A DNA stretch of 64,000 nt from UBA1845 sp002338715 (GTDB taxonomy: Bacteria > Planctomycetota > Phycisphaerae > UBA1845). The notes beneath the pieces were generated by a model that was not told the origin of the DNA, did not search any database, and worked only from the letters and a program-made list of their open reading frames with translations. A program made the position numbers and the translations under genes. Below are positions 18,052 through 26,912 of this stretch, piece after piece. Where the stretch lies: contig DAORAL010000024.1 in the NCBI GenBank assembly GCA_035344155.1, forward strand, positions 1-64,000, read 5' to 3'. Position 1 is the stretch's first letter; each line of letters opens with the position of its first letter.

Positions 18052-18801
18052 TTACTCCATCCAGTTCGTGGAACGCCGTTCGAGAAAAGCGCTGATGCCT
18101 TCCGTCGATTCGGCATGGTCGAAGCAAGCCGCAAAGGCCCGCGTTTCGTCGTTGGTTTTGATGGCCTGCTTGATCTGGCTGATCGCATGCGGGCTGCCGC
18201 GCCGACAACGGCGCATGAGTTCTTCGATTTTCGTGTCAAGGTCGCCTTCGTCGCTGGCGAGAATGTCAACCAGACCGGATTGATGCGCATCGGTTCCTTC
18301 GATCGCGTCGGCAGAGAACATCAGGCGCTTGGCATGGTGCACCCCGATGCGGGCGCTGAGTCGCTGAATGCCCTTCCATCCCGGCACCAATCCGAGCGAC
18401 GATTCGGGCAAGCCCAGTTTCGCCGAAGCGACCGCGGCTAAGAAGTCGCAGGCCATCGCCACTTCCAGACCGCCACCGAGGGCCGCACCGTGCAATCGAG
18501 CGATCGTGATGCAGGGCAGATCGGCGATCGCGTCGAACGCTTTGTTGCCGCGATTGGAAAGTTCAGCCGCACCAGCTGCATCGAGGCTGGAAAGCTCCTT
18601 GATGTTCGCGCCGGCGACAAACACTTTGCCTTCTGCGCCGAGGATGAAGTAGCGCACCTTCGGCGCGGACTTTACTTCCTGCGCCACTTCGGCGATGCGA
18701 TCGATGACGCTGCTGCTTAAGACGTTCAAACCGCCGTCGGTTTTGAAGGTCGCCTCGGCTACGTCTTTGTTGATGGTTAGATCGAGTGTCGTTTCGCTCA
18801 T
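18052..18801 (-). CDS. Enoyl-CoA hydratase/isomerase family protein
   Basis: A crotonase-fold enzyme of 249 aa, usual length. The first oxyanion-hole segment is FVAGANIKELSSLD, the A-D/A-G-AxIKE pattern of hydratases. The second is LHGAALGGGLEVAMACDFLAA. The two hydratase glutamates map to ALGGGLE and ESSLGLVPGWKG, where the second motif reads SSLGLVPG as in crotonases. It likely adds water to crotonyl-CoA or methacrylyl-CoA-type substrates. It lies 9 bp after the 3-hydroxyacyl-CoA dehydrogenase and 5 bp before the mutase, hence the same transcript. Confidence 0.9.
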   Translation of the reverse strand: MSETTLDLTINKDVAEATFKTDGGLNVLSSSVIDRIAEVAQEVKSAPKVRYFILGAEGKVFVAGANIKELSSLDAAGAAELSNRGNKAFDAIADLPCITIARLHGAALGGGLEVAMACDFLAAVASAKLGLPESSLGLVPGWKGIQRLSARIGVHHAKRLMFSADAIEGTDAHQSGLVDILASDEGDLDTKIEELMRRCRRGSPHAISQIKQAIKTNDETRAFAACFDHAESTEGISAFLERRSTNWME

Positions 18802-18810
18802 GTTTTCAAT

Positions 18811-19674
18811 TTACTCGTATTCGTAGAAACCGCGTTTGGTTTTGTTGCCCAATCGACCCGCGAGCACCATCTTGCGAAGCAGCGGCGCGGGGCTGTACTT
18901 GTCTTCACCCAAGTCGCGGTGCAGGACGTTTAGGATATCATAGCATACGTCCAAGCCGATCAGATCCGCCAGCCGCAGCGGGCCCATCGGGTGGGCCATC
19001 CCCAGCTGCATGATGCCATCGATCGCTTCCGGAGTCGCCACGCCATCCTGCAAGCACAGAATCGCTTCATTGATCATAGGCATCAGGATTCGGTTCGACA
19101 CGAAACCGGGATGATCGTTGGCCCGAAGCGGCGTTTTGCCGACGGCTTCTGCGAGCGCGTGGACTTTGTCGTAGGTTGCGTCGCTCGTCTCCAAACCCAT
19201 CACGATCTCGACGAGTTTCATCACCGGGACCGGGTTGAAAAAGTGCATGCCGATAAAGAGCGTCGGATTCTTCGTGACGGCGGCTAGCTCGGTGATGCTG
19301 ATGCTGCTGGTGTTGCTTGCGCGGATGGCGTCGTCAGCCAACAGATCGTCGACCCCTTTGAAGATGCTCTTTTTGATGTCGGGTCGTTCGCTGGCGGCTT
19401 CGACAAATAGCTGCACAGGTTTGAACGCCGACAGTTCATTCACCGGCGTGATGCGTTTCAGCGCCGCGTCTTTTTCGACGGCAGTGATGCGCTCTTTGCT
19501 GACGCTGCGCTCAAGCAGTTTTTCGATCGTCGCGATCGCCGAGTCGATGGCGGCTTCGTTGGCATCGTGAACCAAAACGTCGAATCCGCTCTGGGCAAAG
19601 ACCTGGACGATGCCGCGTCCCATCGCGCCGGCTCCCACGACACCGACCGGTTTGCTTTTGTCAATTGCACTCAT
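18811..19674 (-). CDS. 3-hydroxybutyryl-CoA dehydrogenase
   Basis: NAD(P)-dependent oxidation of 3-hydroxyacyl-CoA to 3-ketoacyl-CoA. 287 aa, typical for the single-domain-pair bacterial enzyme. N-terminal Rossmann motif GVVGAGAMGRGIVQVFAQSG, catalytic histidine in FIGMHFFNPVPVMKLVE, and C-terminal helical domain with DHPGFVSNRILMPMINEA and the LADLIGLD stretch. The start at 19674 (MSAIDKSK) gives a 4-bp ATGA overlap with the upstream acyl-CoA dehydrogenase and is preferred to the 5-residue longer frame. With the hydratase it makes a two-step beta-oxidation module; no thiolase is in the window. Confidence 0.93.
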   Translation of the reverse strand: MSAIDKSKPVGVVGAGAMGRGIVQVFAQSGFDVLVHDANEAAIDSAIATIEKLLERSVSKERITAVEKDAALKRITPVNELSAFKPVQLFVEAASERPDIKKSIFKGVDDLLADDAIRASNTSSISITELAAVTKNPTLFIGMHFFNPVPVMKLVEIVMGLETSDATYDKVHALAEAVGKTPLRANDHPGFVSNRILMPMINEAILCLQDGVATPEAIDGIMQLGMAHPMGPLRLADLIGLDVCYDILNVLHRDLGEDKYSPAPLLRKMVLAGRLGNKTKRGFYEYE

Positions 19675-20840
19675 CGATTTGTTTCCCATGCGTTTGCGGC
19701 AGGGTCGAGCAATCCACGGGCGATCACCAGCCGATGGATTTCGCTGGTCCCTTCATAAAGCTCTGTAATTTTTGCGTCGCGGTAAAGGCGTTCGACGGGA
19801 TAGTCGTCGCAGAAACCGTAACCGCCGTACACTTGCACTGCGGCGCTCGCGGCCCGGTTGCATGCTTCTGCCGCAAAGAGTTTGGCCTGGGCGGCTTCGT
19901 AGGCGTACGAGCGATTTTGGTCCTTCAGCCATGCCGCGCGATACACCAGCATGCGGCTGGCTGCGACGCTGACGGCCATGTTGGCGATTTTCTCCTGGAT
20001 CGCCTGGAACGCGCCGATCGGACGTTTGAACTGTTCGCGCTCACGGGCGTAGTCGATCGCGGCATCGAGGCAGGCTTCGGCGATGCCCAAACCCTGAGCC
20101 GCGACGCCGATGCGCCCGCCGTCGAGCGTGGTCAGCGCCACCCGCAAACCGTCGCCGCGGTTGTCGATCATGTTGGCATTGGGGACCGCGCAGTTTTCAA
20201 AGAGAAATTCTGCGGTCGAGGTGCAGCGGATGCCCATTTTGTGTTCGAGTTTGGCGATCGATAGACCGTCGGTGGGTTGTTCAACGATAAATGCGCTCAT
20301 GCGGTGGCGCGGGTTGTCTGGATCGGTGACGGCGAAGAGCATGATGATGCCGGCTTCTGCGCCGTTGGTGACGAAGATCTTGCTTCCGTTGACGATCCAG
20401 GCGTCGCCTTGTTCGACGGCTGTGCATCGGGCAGCCCCCGCATCACTGCCGCTGCCCGGTTCGGTCAAGGAGAAGCAGCCGATGGTTTTTCCGCTGGCGA
20501 GTCCGGGCAGGTATTTTTCTTTTTGCGCCTGCGTACCGAAGCCGAGGATCGGATCGACGCAGAGCGAGTTGTGTGCGCTGAGAAACACACCGGTCCCGGC
20601 ACATGCTTTCGATATTTCTTCGACAACGATGGTTGATGCGACGCAGTCCATCCCCGAGCCGCCGAATTCCTGCGGGATGCCGATGCCGAAGAATCCCATA
20701 TCAGCCATCTGGGCGATGAGTTCGGGTTCGATCTTGTGCGCCTGGTCGCGGGCGGCTGCCCCGGGTGCGACCTGCGCACGGGCAAACTCGCGAACGGTGT
20801 CGCGCAACATCCGATGATCTTCGCTGAAATCAAATTCCAT
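19671..20840 (-). CDS. Acyl-CoA dehydrogenase (copy nearest the mutase)
   Basis: FAD-dependent alpha,beta-desaturation of an acyl-CoA, electrons passing to electron-transfer flavoprotein. 389 aa, standard length. Signatures: CFSLTEPGSGSDAGAARCTA (FAD/substrate loop), IVNGSKIFVTNGAEAG, and the C-terminal ARNING-type region AVQVYGGYGFCDDYPVERLY followed by EGTSEIHRLVIAR. The catalytic glutamate of short-chain enzymes falls in LYEGTSEI, present here. Which acyl chain it uses cannot be read from sequence, but its coupling to the mutase genes suggests butyryl- or isobutyryl-CoA. Confidence 0.93.
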   Translation of the reverse strand: MEFDFSEDHRMLRDTVREFARAQVAPGAAARDQAHKIEPELIAQMADMGFFGIGIPQEFGGSGMDCVASTIVVEEISKACAGTGVFLSAHNSLCVDPILGFGTQAQKEKYLPGLASGKTIGCFSLTEPGSGSDAGAARCTAVEQGDAWIVNGSKIFVTNGAEAGIIMLFAVTDPDNPRHRMSAFIVEQPTDGLSIAKLEHKMGIRCTSTAEFLFENCAVPNANMIDNRGDGLRVALTTLDGGRIGVAAQGLGIAEACLDAAIDYAREREQFKRPIGAFQAIQEKIANMAVSVAASRMLVYRAAWLKDQNRSYAYEAAQAKLFAAEACNRAASAAVQVYGGYGFCDDYPVERLYRDAKITELYEGTSEIHRLVIARGLLDPAANAWETNR

Positions 20841-20870
20841 GAAGGTTGCTCCACGGGCAGAGGTGTAACG

Positions 20871-22025
20871 TTATGCCCCGGGTAAATCGAGTAATGTTCG
20901 CGCGATCACGAGTCGCTGAATCTGGCTGGAGCCTTCACCGATCTCGCAGAGTTTTGCATCACGCAGCAGGCGTTCGACGGGTACGTCTTTGAGGTATCCA
21001 TACCCACCGTGAATCTGAATCGCGTCGAGGCAGGCGCGGGTGGCCATCTCGCTGGCGAACAGTTTCGCGGTCGATGCTTCGAGCAGGGCGTCTTTGCCTT
21101 CGTCCTTGAGGACCGCGGCTTTTCGTACGAGCAGGCGGGCTGCATCGATCTCCATGGCCATGTCCGCCAGCATGAACTGGATGGCTTGGTGGCGATTGAG
21201 CGGTTTGCCGAATTGCTCGCGTTCGCCGGCGTATCGCAGCGATTCTTCCAACCCACCGCGGGCCAACCCGACGGAAAGCGCTGCGATGGTGATGCGCCCG
21301 CGCTCCAGCACCATCAGCGTATCTTTGAAACCGGCATTGAGTTCGCCGACCATGTTTTCTGCCGGTACGCGGCAGTTCTCGAAGACCAGCGGAACGGTGT
21401 CGCTCGCGCGCATGCCCATCTTGTCTTCCTTTGGGCCAATTTCCAATCCGGGCGTCCCACGCTCGATAATGAACGCGCTGATGCCTTTGGTCTTGGGCGC
21501 ATCGGGATCGGTGCGGGCCATCACGACGAACGTCCCCGCACGAACACCGTTGGTGATGAAGTTCTTCGCGCCGTTGATGATCCACTCGTCGCCGTCGCGG
21601 ACAGCCGTGGTGGTCAAAGCGGCGGCATCGCTTCCACTGCCCGGTTCGGTGAGCGCCCATGCACCGATTTTTTTGCCCGTCGCCAGATCGGGCAGGTACT
21701 TTTTCTTTTGTGCATCGTTACCGGCGAGGAGGATGTGCCCAACGCATAGCCCGTTGTGGGCGGCGAGCATGAGCGCGGTTCCGCCGCACTGTCGGGCAAT
21801 TTCTTCCATGACCACGGTCATGCCGAGATAGGTCGCGCCGGCACCGCCGAGTTCTTCGGGAACGAGCACGCCCATGAAGCCCAGACCGGCCAGCTTGTCG
21901 ATCGTGGCTTGCGGGATGACGCCTTCGCGATCCCATTCGCGCGCGTTCGGGGCGATTTCTTCGGCTGCGAACTTCCGGGCCATGTCGCGCAGCATCTTCA
22001 AGTCTTCGGGTAGTTCAAAATTCAT
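20871..22025 (-). CDS. Acyl-CoA dehydrogenase (middle copy)
   Basis: 384 aa flavoprotein of the same family as its two neighbours. Motifs: GAWALTEPGSGSDAAALTTT, IINGAKNFITNGVRAGTFVV, the helix AGEREQFGKPLNRHQAIQFM and the C-terminal IQIHGGYGYLKDVPVERLLR followed by IGEGSSQIQRLVIAR. The catalytic acid segment reads IGEGSSQI rather than YEGTSEI, so the glutamate lies in a slightly different context from the flanking copies, hinting at another chain-length or branched specificity. 30-bp gap to the next gene downstream, same operon. Confidence 0.92.
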   Translation of the reverse strand: MNFELPEDLKMLRDMARKFAAEEIAPNAREWDREGVIPQATIDKLAGLGFMGVLVPEELGGAGATYLGMTVVMEEIARQCGGTALMLAAHNGLCVGHILLAGNDAQKKKYLPDLATGKKIGAWALTEPGSGSDAAALTTTAVRDGDEWIINGAKNFITNGVRAGTFVVMARTDPDAPKTKGISAFIIERGTPGLEIGPKEDKMGMRASDTVPLVFENCRVPAENMVGELNAGFKDTLMVLERGRITIAALSVGLARGGLEESLRYAGEREQFGKPLNRHQAIQFMLADMAMEIDAARLLVRKAAVLKDEGKDALLEASTAKLFASEMATRACLDAIQIHGGYGYLKDVPVERLLRDAKLCEIGEGSSQIQRLVIARTLLDLPGA

Positions 22026-22091
22026 GATTCATTTCGCAATCTGTCGCGGTGCAGTGAGTATGGCCACAGGGTTTTCGCTGACGAATATTTA

Positions 22092-23237
22092 TCAATTGTT
22101 CTTGAGCAGTTCGCGCGCGATGACGACGCGCTGGATTTCGCTCGTTCCTTCGTAGATGGTCGTGATGCGCGCGTCTCTGAAAAGCTGTTCGACGCGGCAT
22201 TCATTGACGTAGCCCATTCCGCCGTGAAGTTGCACCGCGCGGTAGGCGATGCGGTTCGCGGCTTCGGTGGCGTAGAGCTTTGCTTTGGAGCTGGCTGACC
22301 GGTCGTCGTGACACATGTCCTTGGACCATGCCGCAAAGTCGATCAATTCCTTGGCGGCTGCCAACTCGACGTGACTGTCGGCGATCATCTGTTGAATCGC
22401 AGGGAAGCCCGCGATCTTGGTGCCAAACTGTTCGCGCTCGTGGGCATAGCTGATCATCTCGTCGAGACACGCTTGTGCGATGCCTGCGGCTTGGGCTGCG
22501 ATGCCGATGCGTCCGCCATCGAGCGCCGCAAGACTGGCTGACAATCCAGCCCCTTCTTCACCGAGCAGATGGGTGGTCGGGACAACGACGCCGTCAAACG
22601 CGATGACAGCCGTCTCACTTCCGCGGATGCCCATCTTGCCGTGGATCGGGGCTCGATCGATGCCGTTTGAGTCGCCATCGACCATGAGCAGGCTCAGGCC
22701 GGCTTTCCCTTCACCGGGAAGCGTGCGGGCCAAGGTGACGAACCATCGGGCGGTAAGCCCGTTGGTGATCCACATTTTTTCGCCGGACAGGATGAAGTTG
22801 TCGCCGTTGCGGTCGGCTTTGGTGAGCGAAGCGCCGGGATCGCTGCCGGCATTGGCTTCGCTGATGGCGAACGCGCCGAAGTTTTTGGCATCGCCCCAAA
22901 GCTCAAGCCAACTGCGTCGGAGGCTCGGGTCGGCGAATCGATCGACGACCAAACCAACCATGTTGTGCACGCTGATGGTGACAGCCGTCGAGGGCGACGC
23001 GTAGGCGATTTCCTGAAGGATCGCGGAGTACGTGCGGTAGCTGCACCCAAGCCCGTCAACTTCTTCGGGCGTCATCAACGCGAGCAAGCCCATCTCGGAA
23101 AGTTGCGGGAGGACGTCGGTCACGCTGCCGACACCGCGGTCCCATTGCCGATCACGATCGAGCAGCTCGGCGCGCGAGAAATCACGGGCTGCCCGGATTA
23201 GTAACGATTCATCTTGTCCCAATGCGTGATCGGACAA
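22092..23237 (-). CDS. Acyl-CoA dehydrogenase (first gene of the string)
   Basis: 381 aa acyl-CoA dehydrogenase. Motifs: GAFAISEANAGSDPGASLTK, ILSGEKMWITNGLTARWFVT, AHEREQFGTKIAGFPAIQQM and C-terminal AVQLHGGMGYVNECRVEQLF then IYEGTSEIQRVVIAR. The start is a TTG at 23237: on the minus strand AGGAG lies 7 nt before it, and no in-frame ATG precedes the conserved region. It shares the substrate loop variant SEANAGSD instead of TEPGSGSD, so it is the most divergent of the three. It heads a minus-strand run of at least six acyl-CoA genes. Confidence 0.9.
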   Translation of the reverse strand: MSDHALGQDESLLIRAARDFSRAELLDRDRQWDRGVGSVTDVLPQLSEMGLLALMTPEEVDGLGCSYRTYSAILQEIAYASPSTAVTISVHNMVGLVVDRFADPSLRRSWLELWGDAKNFGAFAISEANAGSDPGASLTKADRNGDNFILSGEKMWITNGLTARWFVTLARTLPGEGKAGLSLLMVDGDSNGIDRAPIHGKMGIRGSETAVIAFDGVVVPTTHLLGEEGAGLSASLAALDGGRIGIAAQAAGIAQACLDEMISYAHEREQFGTKIAGFPAIQQMIADSHVELAAAKELIDFAAWSKDMCHDDRSASSKAKLYATEAANRIAYRAVQLHGGMGYVNECRVEQLFRDARITTIYEGTSEIQRVVIARELLKNN

Positions 23238-23683
23238 ACAGTCACTCCTGATGTGTCACGTTCGAAATGCCGCCGCCGTGTCGCTGGCCCTTCGGTAGAC
23301 AAGCCGAATTCCCGCAACCCTAAAGTCGCGAGAACCTCAAAACGGCGCGTTTGCGCCTGCAAGTCGGCAAGTCCAGCGGTGGGTAAACGCCCAAAATCGT
23401 GCTTCATTCGAAGTTGAGCAATGGGCGGAGTATATCGCCCAATCTGTCATCAGGTCAATGTGAGCAGTGCTTGTCGGCTGTACGCGTGCTTGCCGTCCGA
23501 GTGATTCCAGTGGCAGCGTAATGAGTTCGCGAGTTGTTTGAAATTTGGTCAACGCCTAAACTTTGCACCGGAGTTGCCAGCCCGCGGGGATGGCGACTGT
23601 CCGGCTGGTCGCATCCTTGTCGATGAACGGATTCGTCGCAGGCGCGATTGTTTTTGGTTGCTGGTGGAAAGGACGAGGGATTT
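23238..23683. other. Divergent intergenic region, no gene seen
   Basis: This 446-bp gap separates the divergent acyl-CoA dehydrogenase string and the lipoprotein-ole genes, so promoters for both must lie here or nearby. Small open frames in it have no family resemblance and no ribosome-binding site. A short dyad GGGCG-N8-CGCCC occurs at about 23424-23441. Nothing else was recognised. Confidence 0.5.
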
Positions 23684-24223
23684 ATGAAACTTCACCAATG
23701 GTTTAAGACATCTTGTGGACACACGTGCTTTGCGCTCTTTCTGGCGCTGTTGACGATTTCGTCTGCCGCCTGCGATGTGGCTTTTCAGCCGGACCCCAAC
23801 GACGGCGGTGACGATGGTTCGGATTTGGACAATCCCACGCCCGTCGCGGACACCGTTGAACTGCGTCTGCTCAACCTGACCTCGTCCGCACTGGAAGCGC
23901 AAATCTTTCTCGGAACCAACGGGCCCGATGCGACACCGGCGAGTTTGTTCGTTCCTTCGAATTTATTCACCGAGCGAATCGGGTTGGCCGCCACCGGTTT
24001 GATTCAGCCGGCAGGCAGCGATACGGCGCTGATCGATTGCGTCGATGGGCTGGTCATTGGTACGGACGGTGGGCGATTCCTCGATGTCGAAACGGGGCAG
24101 CTTCTCGGTACCGGTGAGCCGCGACTCCTGCAGCGCGGATTCGTGTTCGACTGCGACGACGAAATCACGTTGATCTATCGATTCACCAACGGCGGTTATC
24201 AGGTCGACGTGAACCTTGAATAG
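23684..24223 (+). CDS. Predicted lipoprotein with Cys-pair domain
   Basis: 179 aa from ATG 23684. Lipoprotein signal: charged start, hydrophobic run ALFLALLTISSAAC, then Cys followed by an Asp/Gly-rich spacer. The mature part has one beta-rich domain with two cysteines (LIDCVDGLVIG and GFVFDCDDEITLIYR) around GTGEPRLLQRG. The same Cys, GTG, R-x-L, Cys pattern occurs twice in the lipoprotein encoded at 56899-58059, so they are one family. No named family recognised. The stop is about 20-35 bp before oleB, so it may share that transcript. Confidence 0.75.
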   Translation: MKLHQWFKTSCGHTCFALFLALLTISSAACDVAFQPDPNDGGDDGSDLDNPTPVADTVELRLLNLTSSALEAQIFLGTNGPDATPASLFVPSNLFTERIGLAATGLIQPAGSDTALIDCVDGLVIGTDGGRFLDVETGQLLGTGEPRLLQRGFVFDCDDEITLIYRFTNGGYQVDVNLE

Positions 24224-24256
24224 ACGTTCAATTCCACTGGCGTGCGATTGGAAGAT

Positions 24257-25192
24257 ATGAAGGCGGATGAAGCGTGCTGGCGACAGCACTACCCATTCAA
24301 AAGCCGCTGGGCGACCATCGGCGGGTATCGGTATCACTACATTGACGAGGGCGCGGGCGAACCGATCGTCTGCGTTCACGGCAACCCGACGTGGTCGTTC
24401 TACTATCGCAATCTCGTCCGCGATCTGCGCAAACGGTTTCGCGTCATTGCCGTCGACCACATCGGCTGCGGGCTCTCCGATAAGCCTTCGCTAAACGACT
24501 ACGACTACACCCTCAAGAATCGCATCGATGACCTCGAAGCCTTTCTCGACGGCCTCGATCTGACCCGCAACGTAACGTTTGTCATGCACGATTGGGGCGG
24601 GATGATCGGAATGGGAGCCGCCCTTCGTCGCCCCGAACGCGTGCAGCGTCTGGTGCTTATGAATACTGCGGCTTTCCTGCTGCCTGAAGGCAAACCGCTG
24701 CCGCCGTCGCTTTGGTTGGTGCGCAACGTCAGTCCGATGGCCGCATTGCTGCTTCAGGGGATGAACCTCTTTACGATCGGCGCGAATGTGATGGCCTCTG
24801 CCCGTGGGTTGCAGCCGTCGATCATCGCGGGATACAACGCGCCTTATGATTCCTGGTCCCATCGGATCGCGGTGCGGCGCTTCGTGCAGGACATTCCGAT
24901 GCGCGTCGGCGATCCGAGCTATGACGATGTCAAGTGGATCGGCGATCATCTGAAAGAGTTGGCCGGCATCCCCAAGCTGATCTGCTGGGGCGAGCAGGAT
25001 TTTGTTTTTGATCTGGATTTCCTGGCTGAGTGGCGTCGCCGCTGCCCCGAAGCCAAAGTGCACACCTTTCCCAGTGCGGGGCATTACTGCCTCGAAGATG
25101 ATGGCGATCAGATCACCGCGCTGGTCCGCGAATTTCTCGACAGCCATCCAATCCATGGCATCAAACCGGCGCTGGCAGAGAGTGCCATCTAA
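24257..25192 (+). CDS. oleB: OleB, haloalkane-dehalogenase-like alpha/beta hydrolase
   Basis: In the olefin pathway OleB decarboxylates the cis-beta-lactone made by OleC to a cis-alkene. 311 aa. Alpha/beta-hydrolase landmarks: oxyanion motif HGNPTW (41-46), nucleophile Asp112 in MHDWGGMIGM, and the catalytic His in SAGHYCLED near the C-terminus; the Asp nucleophile is typical of the dehalogenase/OleB branch. ATG 24257 has GGAAG just upstream; a GTG five codons earlier (24242) is the alternative. Its stop overlaps the OleC start by one base (TAATG), so the two are coupled. Confidence 0.88.
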   Translation: MKADEACWRQHYPFKSRWATIGGYRYHYIDEGAGEPIVCVHGNPTWSFYYRNLVRDLRKRFRVIAVDHIGCGLSDKPSLNDYDYTLKNRIDDLEAFLDGLDLTRNVTFVMHDWGGMIGMGAALRRPERVQRLVLMNTAAFLLPEGKPLPPSLWLVRNVSPMAALLLQGMNLFTIGANVMASARGLQPSIIAGYNAPYDSWSHRIAVRRFVQDIPMRVGDPSYDDVKWIGDHLKELAGIPKLICWGEQDFVFDLDFLAEWRRRCPEAKVHTFPSAGHYCLEDDGDQITALVREFLDSHPIHGIKPALAESAI

Positions 25193-26898
25193 TGGCACTG
25201 TCGGCTCAGTATGATCTGGAATCAGCCGCTGGCACTTTGGTCAATGTCGCCGACATCCTGCAAGCCGCGGCCCATCGACTTCCCGACAAACCAGCTATCA
25301 TCGTTCAGCGCCCGCCATCTTCGCGACGATCAGATGCCAGCGCCATCGCGGGTTGGCGTGGGCAGTCGGTGATCTCGTTTCGCGAGTTGAATGACGAGGT
25401 CGATCGCTTTGCGCGGGGCCTTAGCGAGTACGGGATTGATCGCGGGATGCGCACCATCCTGATGGTCAAACCGGGGATCGCATTTTTTGTGCTGACGTTT
25501 GCCTTGTTCAAAATCGGTGCGGTTCCCGTGTTGATCGATCCGGGGATGGGGCGAAAAAAGCTGATCCAATGTCTCGAAGAGATCGAAGCTGAGGCGTTTG
25601 TCGGGATTCCGCTCGCCCATGTTGCGCGGGTGATGTTTGCAAAATCGTTTCGCAGTGTGCGCAAGTGTGTCACCGTCGGGCGGCGATTGTTTTGGGGCGG
25701 GGCGAATCTTAAAGATGTGCGGGCGCAAGACAGCCGATCATTTGAGACTGCTGATGTAGGGGCGAACGATCTCGCGGCGATTCTGTTTACGAGCGGAAGT
25801 ACCGGACCGGCGAAGGGTGTTGCGTATGAGCACGGCATGTTCGCGGCGCAGGTGCGTTACCTGGCCTCCCATTTTAAGTGCGGCGAACACGATACGGATG
25901 TGGCTACGTTTCCTTTGTTTGCGCTCTTTGATGTGGCGCTGGGGATGACGGCGATCATTCCCGACATGAATCCGTCGATGCCCGGACACGTGAATCCCGA
26001 GCGGATTGTTTCGGCGATTTGTGATCACGACGCCACGCAGATTTTCGGTTCGCCGGCGCTGCTGGCCCGCGTCGTCGCCCACTGCGAATATCGAAAGGTT
26101 GCGTTACCGACGCTGCGGCGGGTGCTGACGGCTGGTGCGCCGATCCCGCCGGCGCTTCTCGCGCGGCTTCGCAAGATCGTCAGCGACGATGCCGACATTT
26201 TCACGCCCTACGGCGCGACGGAATCGCTTCCAGTGGCGTCGATCGAATCGCGCGAAGTGATCGGCGAGACAGCGGCTTGTACTGAGCAGGGCGCGGGCAT
26301 CTGTGTCGGTCGTGTGCTGCCGGGGATGGAACTTCGCATCATCGAAATTTCCGACGAACCGATCGAGAACTGGTCGCAGTGCAAGAAATTGGCTGCGGGC
26401 GAAATCGGCGAGATTTGCGTGCGCGGGCCCGTGGTGACCAAGTCGTATTTCAGGAAACCGGCGGCCACCCGACTCGCGAAAATCGCTGAGGGTGACACGG
26501 TGTGGCACCGCATGGGGGATGTGGGTTACCTCGATGACGCGGGGCGACTTTGGTTCTGCGGGCGTAAAGCCCATCGCGTTCAAACCGAGTCGGGAACGCT
26601 TTATACGATACCTTGCGAAGCCGTTTTCAATACGCATCCGCAGGTGGCTCGCACTGCGCTGGTGGGTGTGGGGGATGCGCCCAACCAAGAGCCGGTTCTC
26701 TGCGTTGAAATTGCGATCGATGCGACATTGGACAACGAATCACTGAAAGCTGAGCTGTTCGCGATCGGCGCGAAGAACGCGAAAACGGCCAACATCCGGA
26801 CGGTGCTATATCATCCGTTGTTTCCCGTGGATGTTCGCCACAACGCCAAGATCAATCGCGAAGCCCTCGCCTTGTGGGCGTCTCGCCAATTGCAGTAG
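25192..26898 (+). CDS. oleC: OleC, AMP-dependent beta-lactone synthetase
   Basis: ANL-superfamily enzyme of 568 aa that converts a 2-alkyl-3-hydroxy acid to a beta-lactone with ATP. ANL P-loop ILFTSGSTGPAKGVAYEHG near 196-214, A5 motif TPYGATESLP near 341-350, and A7/A8 region HRMGDVGYLDDAGRLWFCGR near 437-456. Its position between oleB and oleD with one-base and 14-bp junctions fixes it as OleC rather than a fatty acyl-CoA ligase. Acts in the cytoplasm, known to assemble with OleB and OleD in other bacteria. Confidence 0.9.
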   Translation: MALSAQYDLESAAGTLVNVADILQAAAHRLPDKPAIIVQRPPSSRRSDASAIAGWRGQSVISFRELNDEVDRFARGLSEYGIDRGMRTILMVKPGIAFFVLTFALFKIGAVPVLIDPGMGRKKLIQCLEEIEAEAFVGIPLAHVARVMFAKSFRSVRKCVTVGRRLFWGGANLKDVRAQDSRSFETADVGANDLAAILFTSGSTGPAKGVAYEHGMFAAQVRYLASHFKCGEHDTDVATFPLFALFDVALGMTAIIPDMNPSMPGHVNPERIVSAICDHDATQIFGSPALLARVVAHCEYRKVALPTLRRVLTAGAPIPPALLARLRKIVSDDADIFTPYGATESLPVASIESREVIGETAACTEQGAGICVGRVLPGMELRIIEISDEPIENWSQCKKLAAGEIGEICVRGPVVTKSYFRKPAATRLAKIAEGDTVWHRMGDVGYLDDAGRLWFCGRKAHRVQTESGTLYTIPCEAVFNTHPQVARTALVGVGDAPNQEPVLCVEIAIDATLDNESLKAELFAIGAKNAKTANIRTVLYHPLFPVDVRHNAKINREALALWASRQLQ

Positions 26899-26912
26899 AC
26901 TTCCTTTCGCCG

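Noticed and set aside
16448..18208. Longer mutase frame starting at 18208
   Set aside because: Its first 54 residues lie inside the enoyl-CoA hydratase gene and look like nothing in the family; ATG 18046 fits the gene junction.
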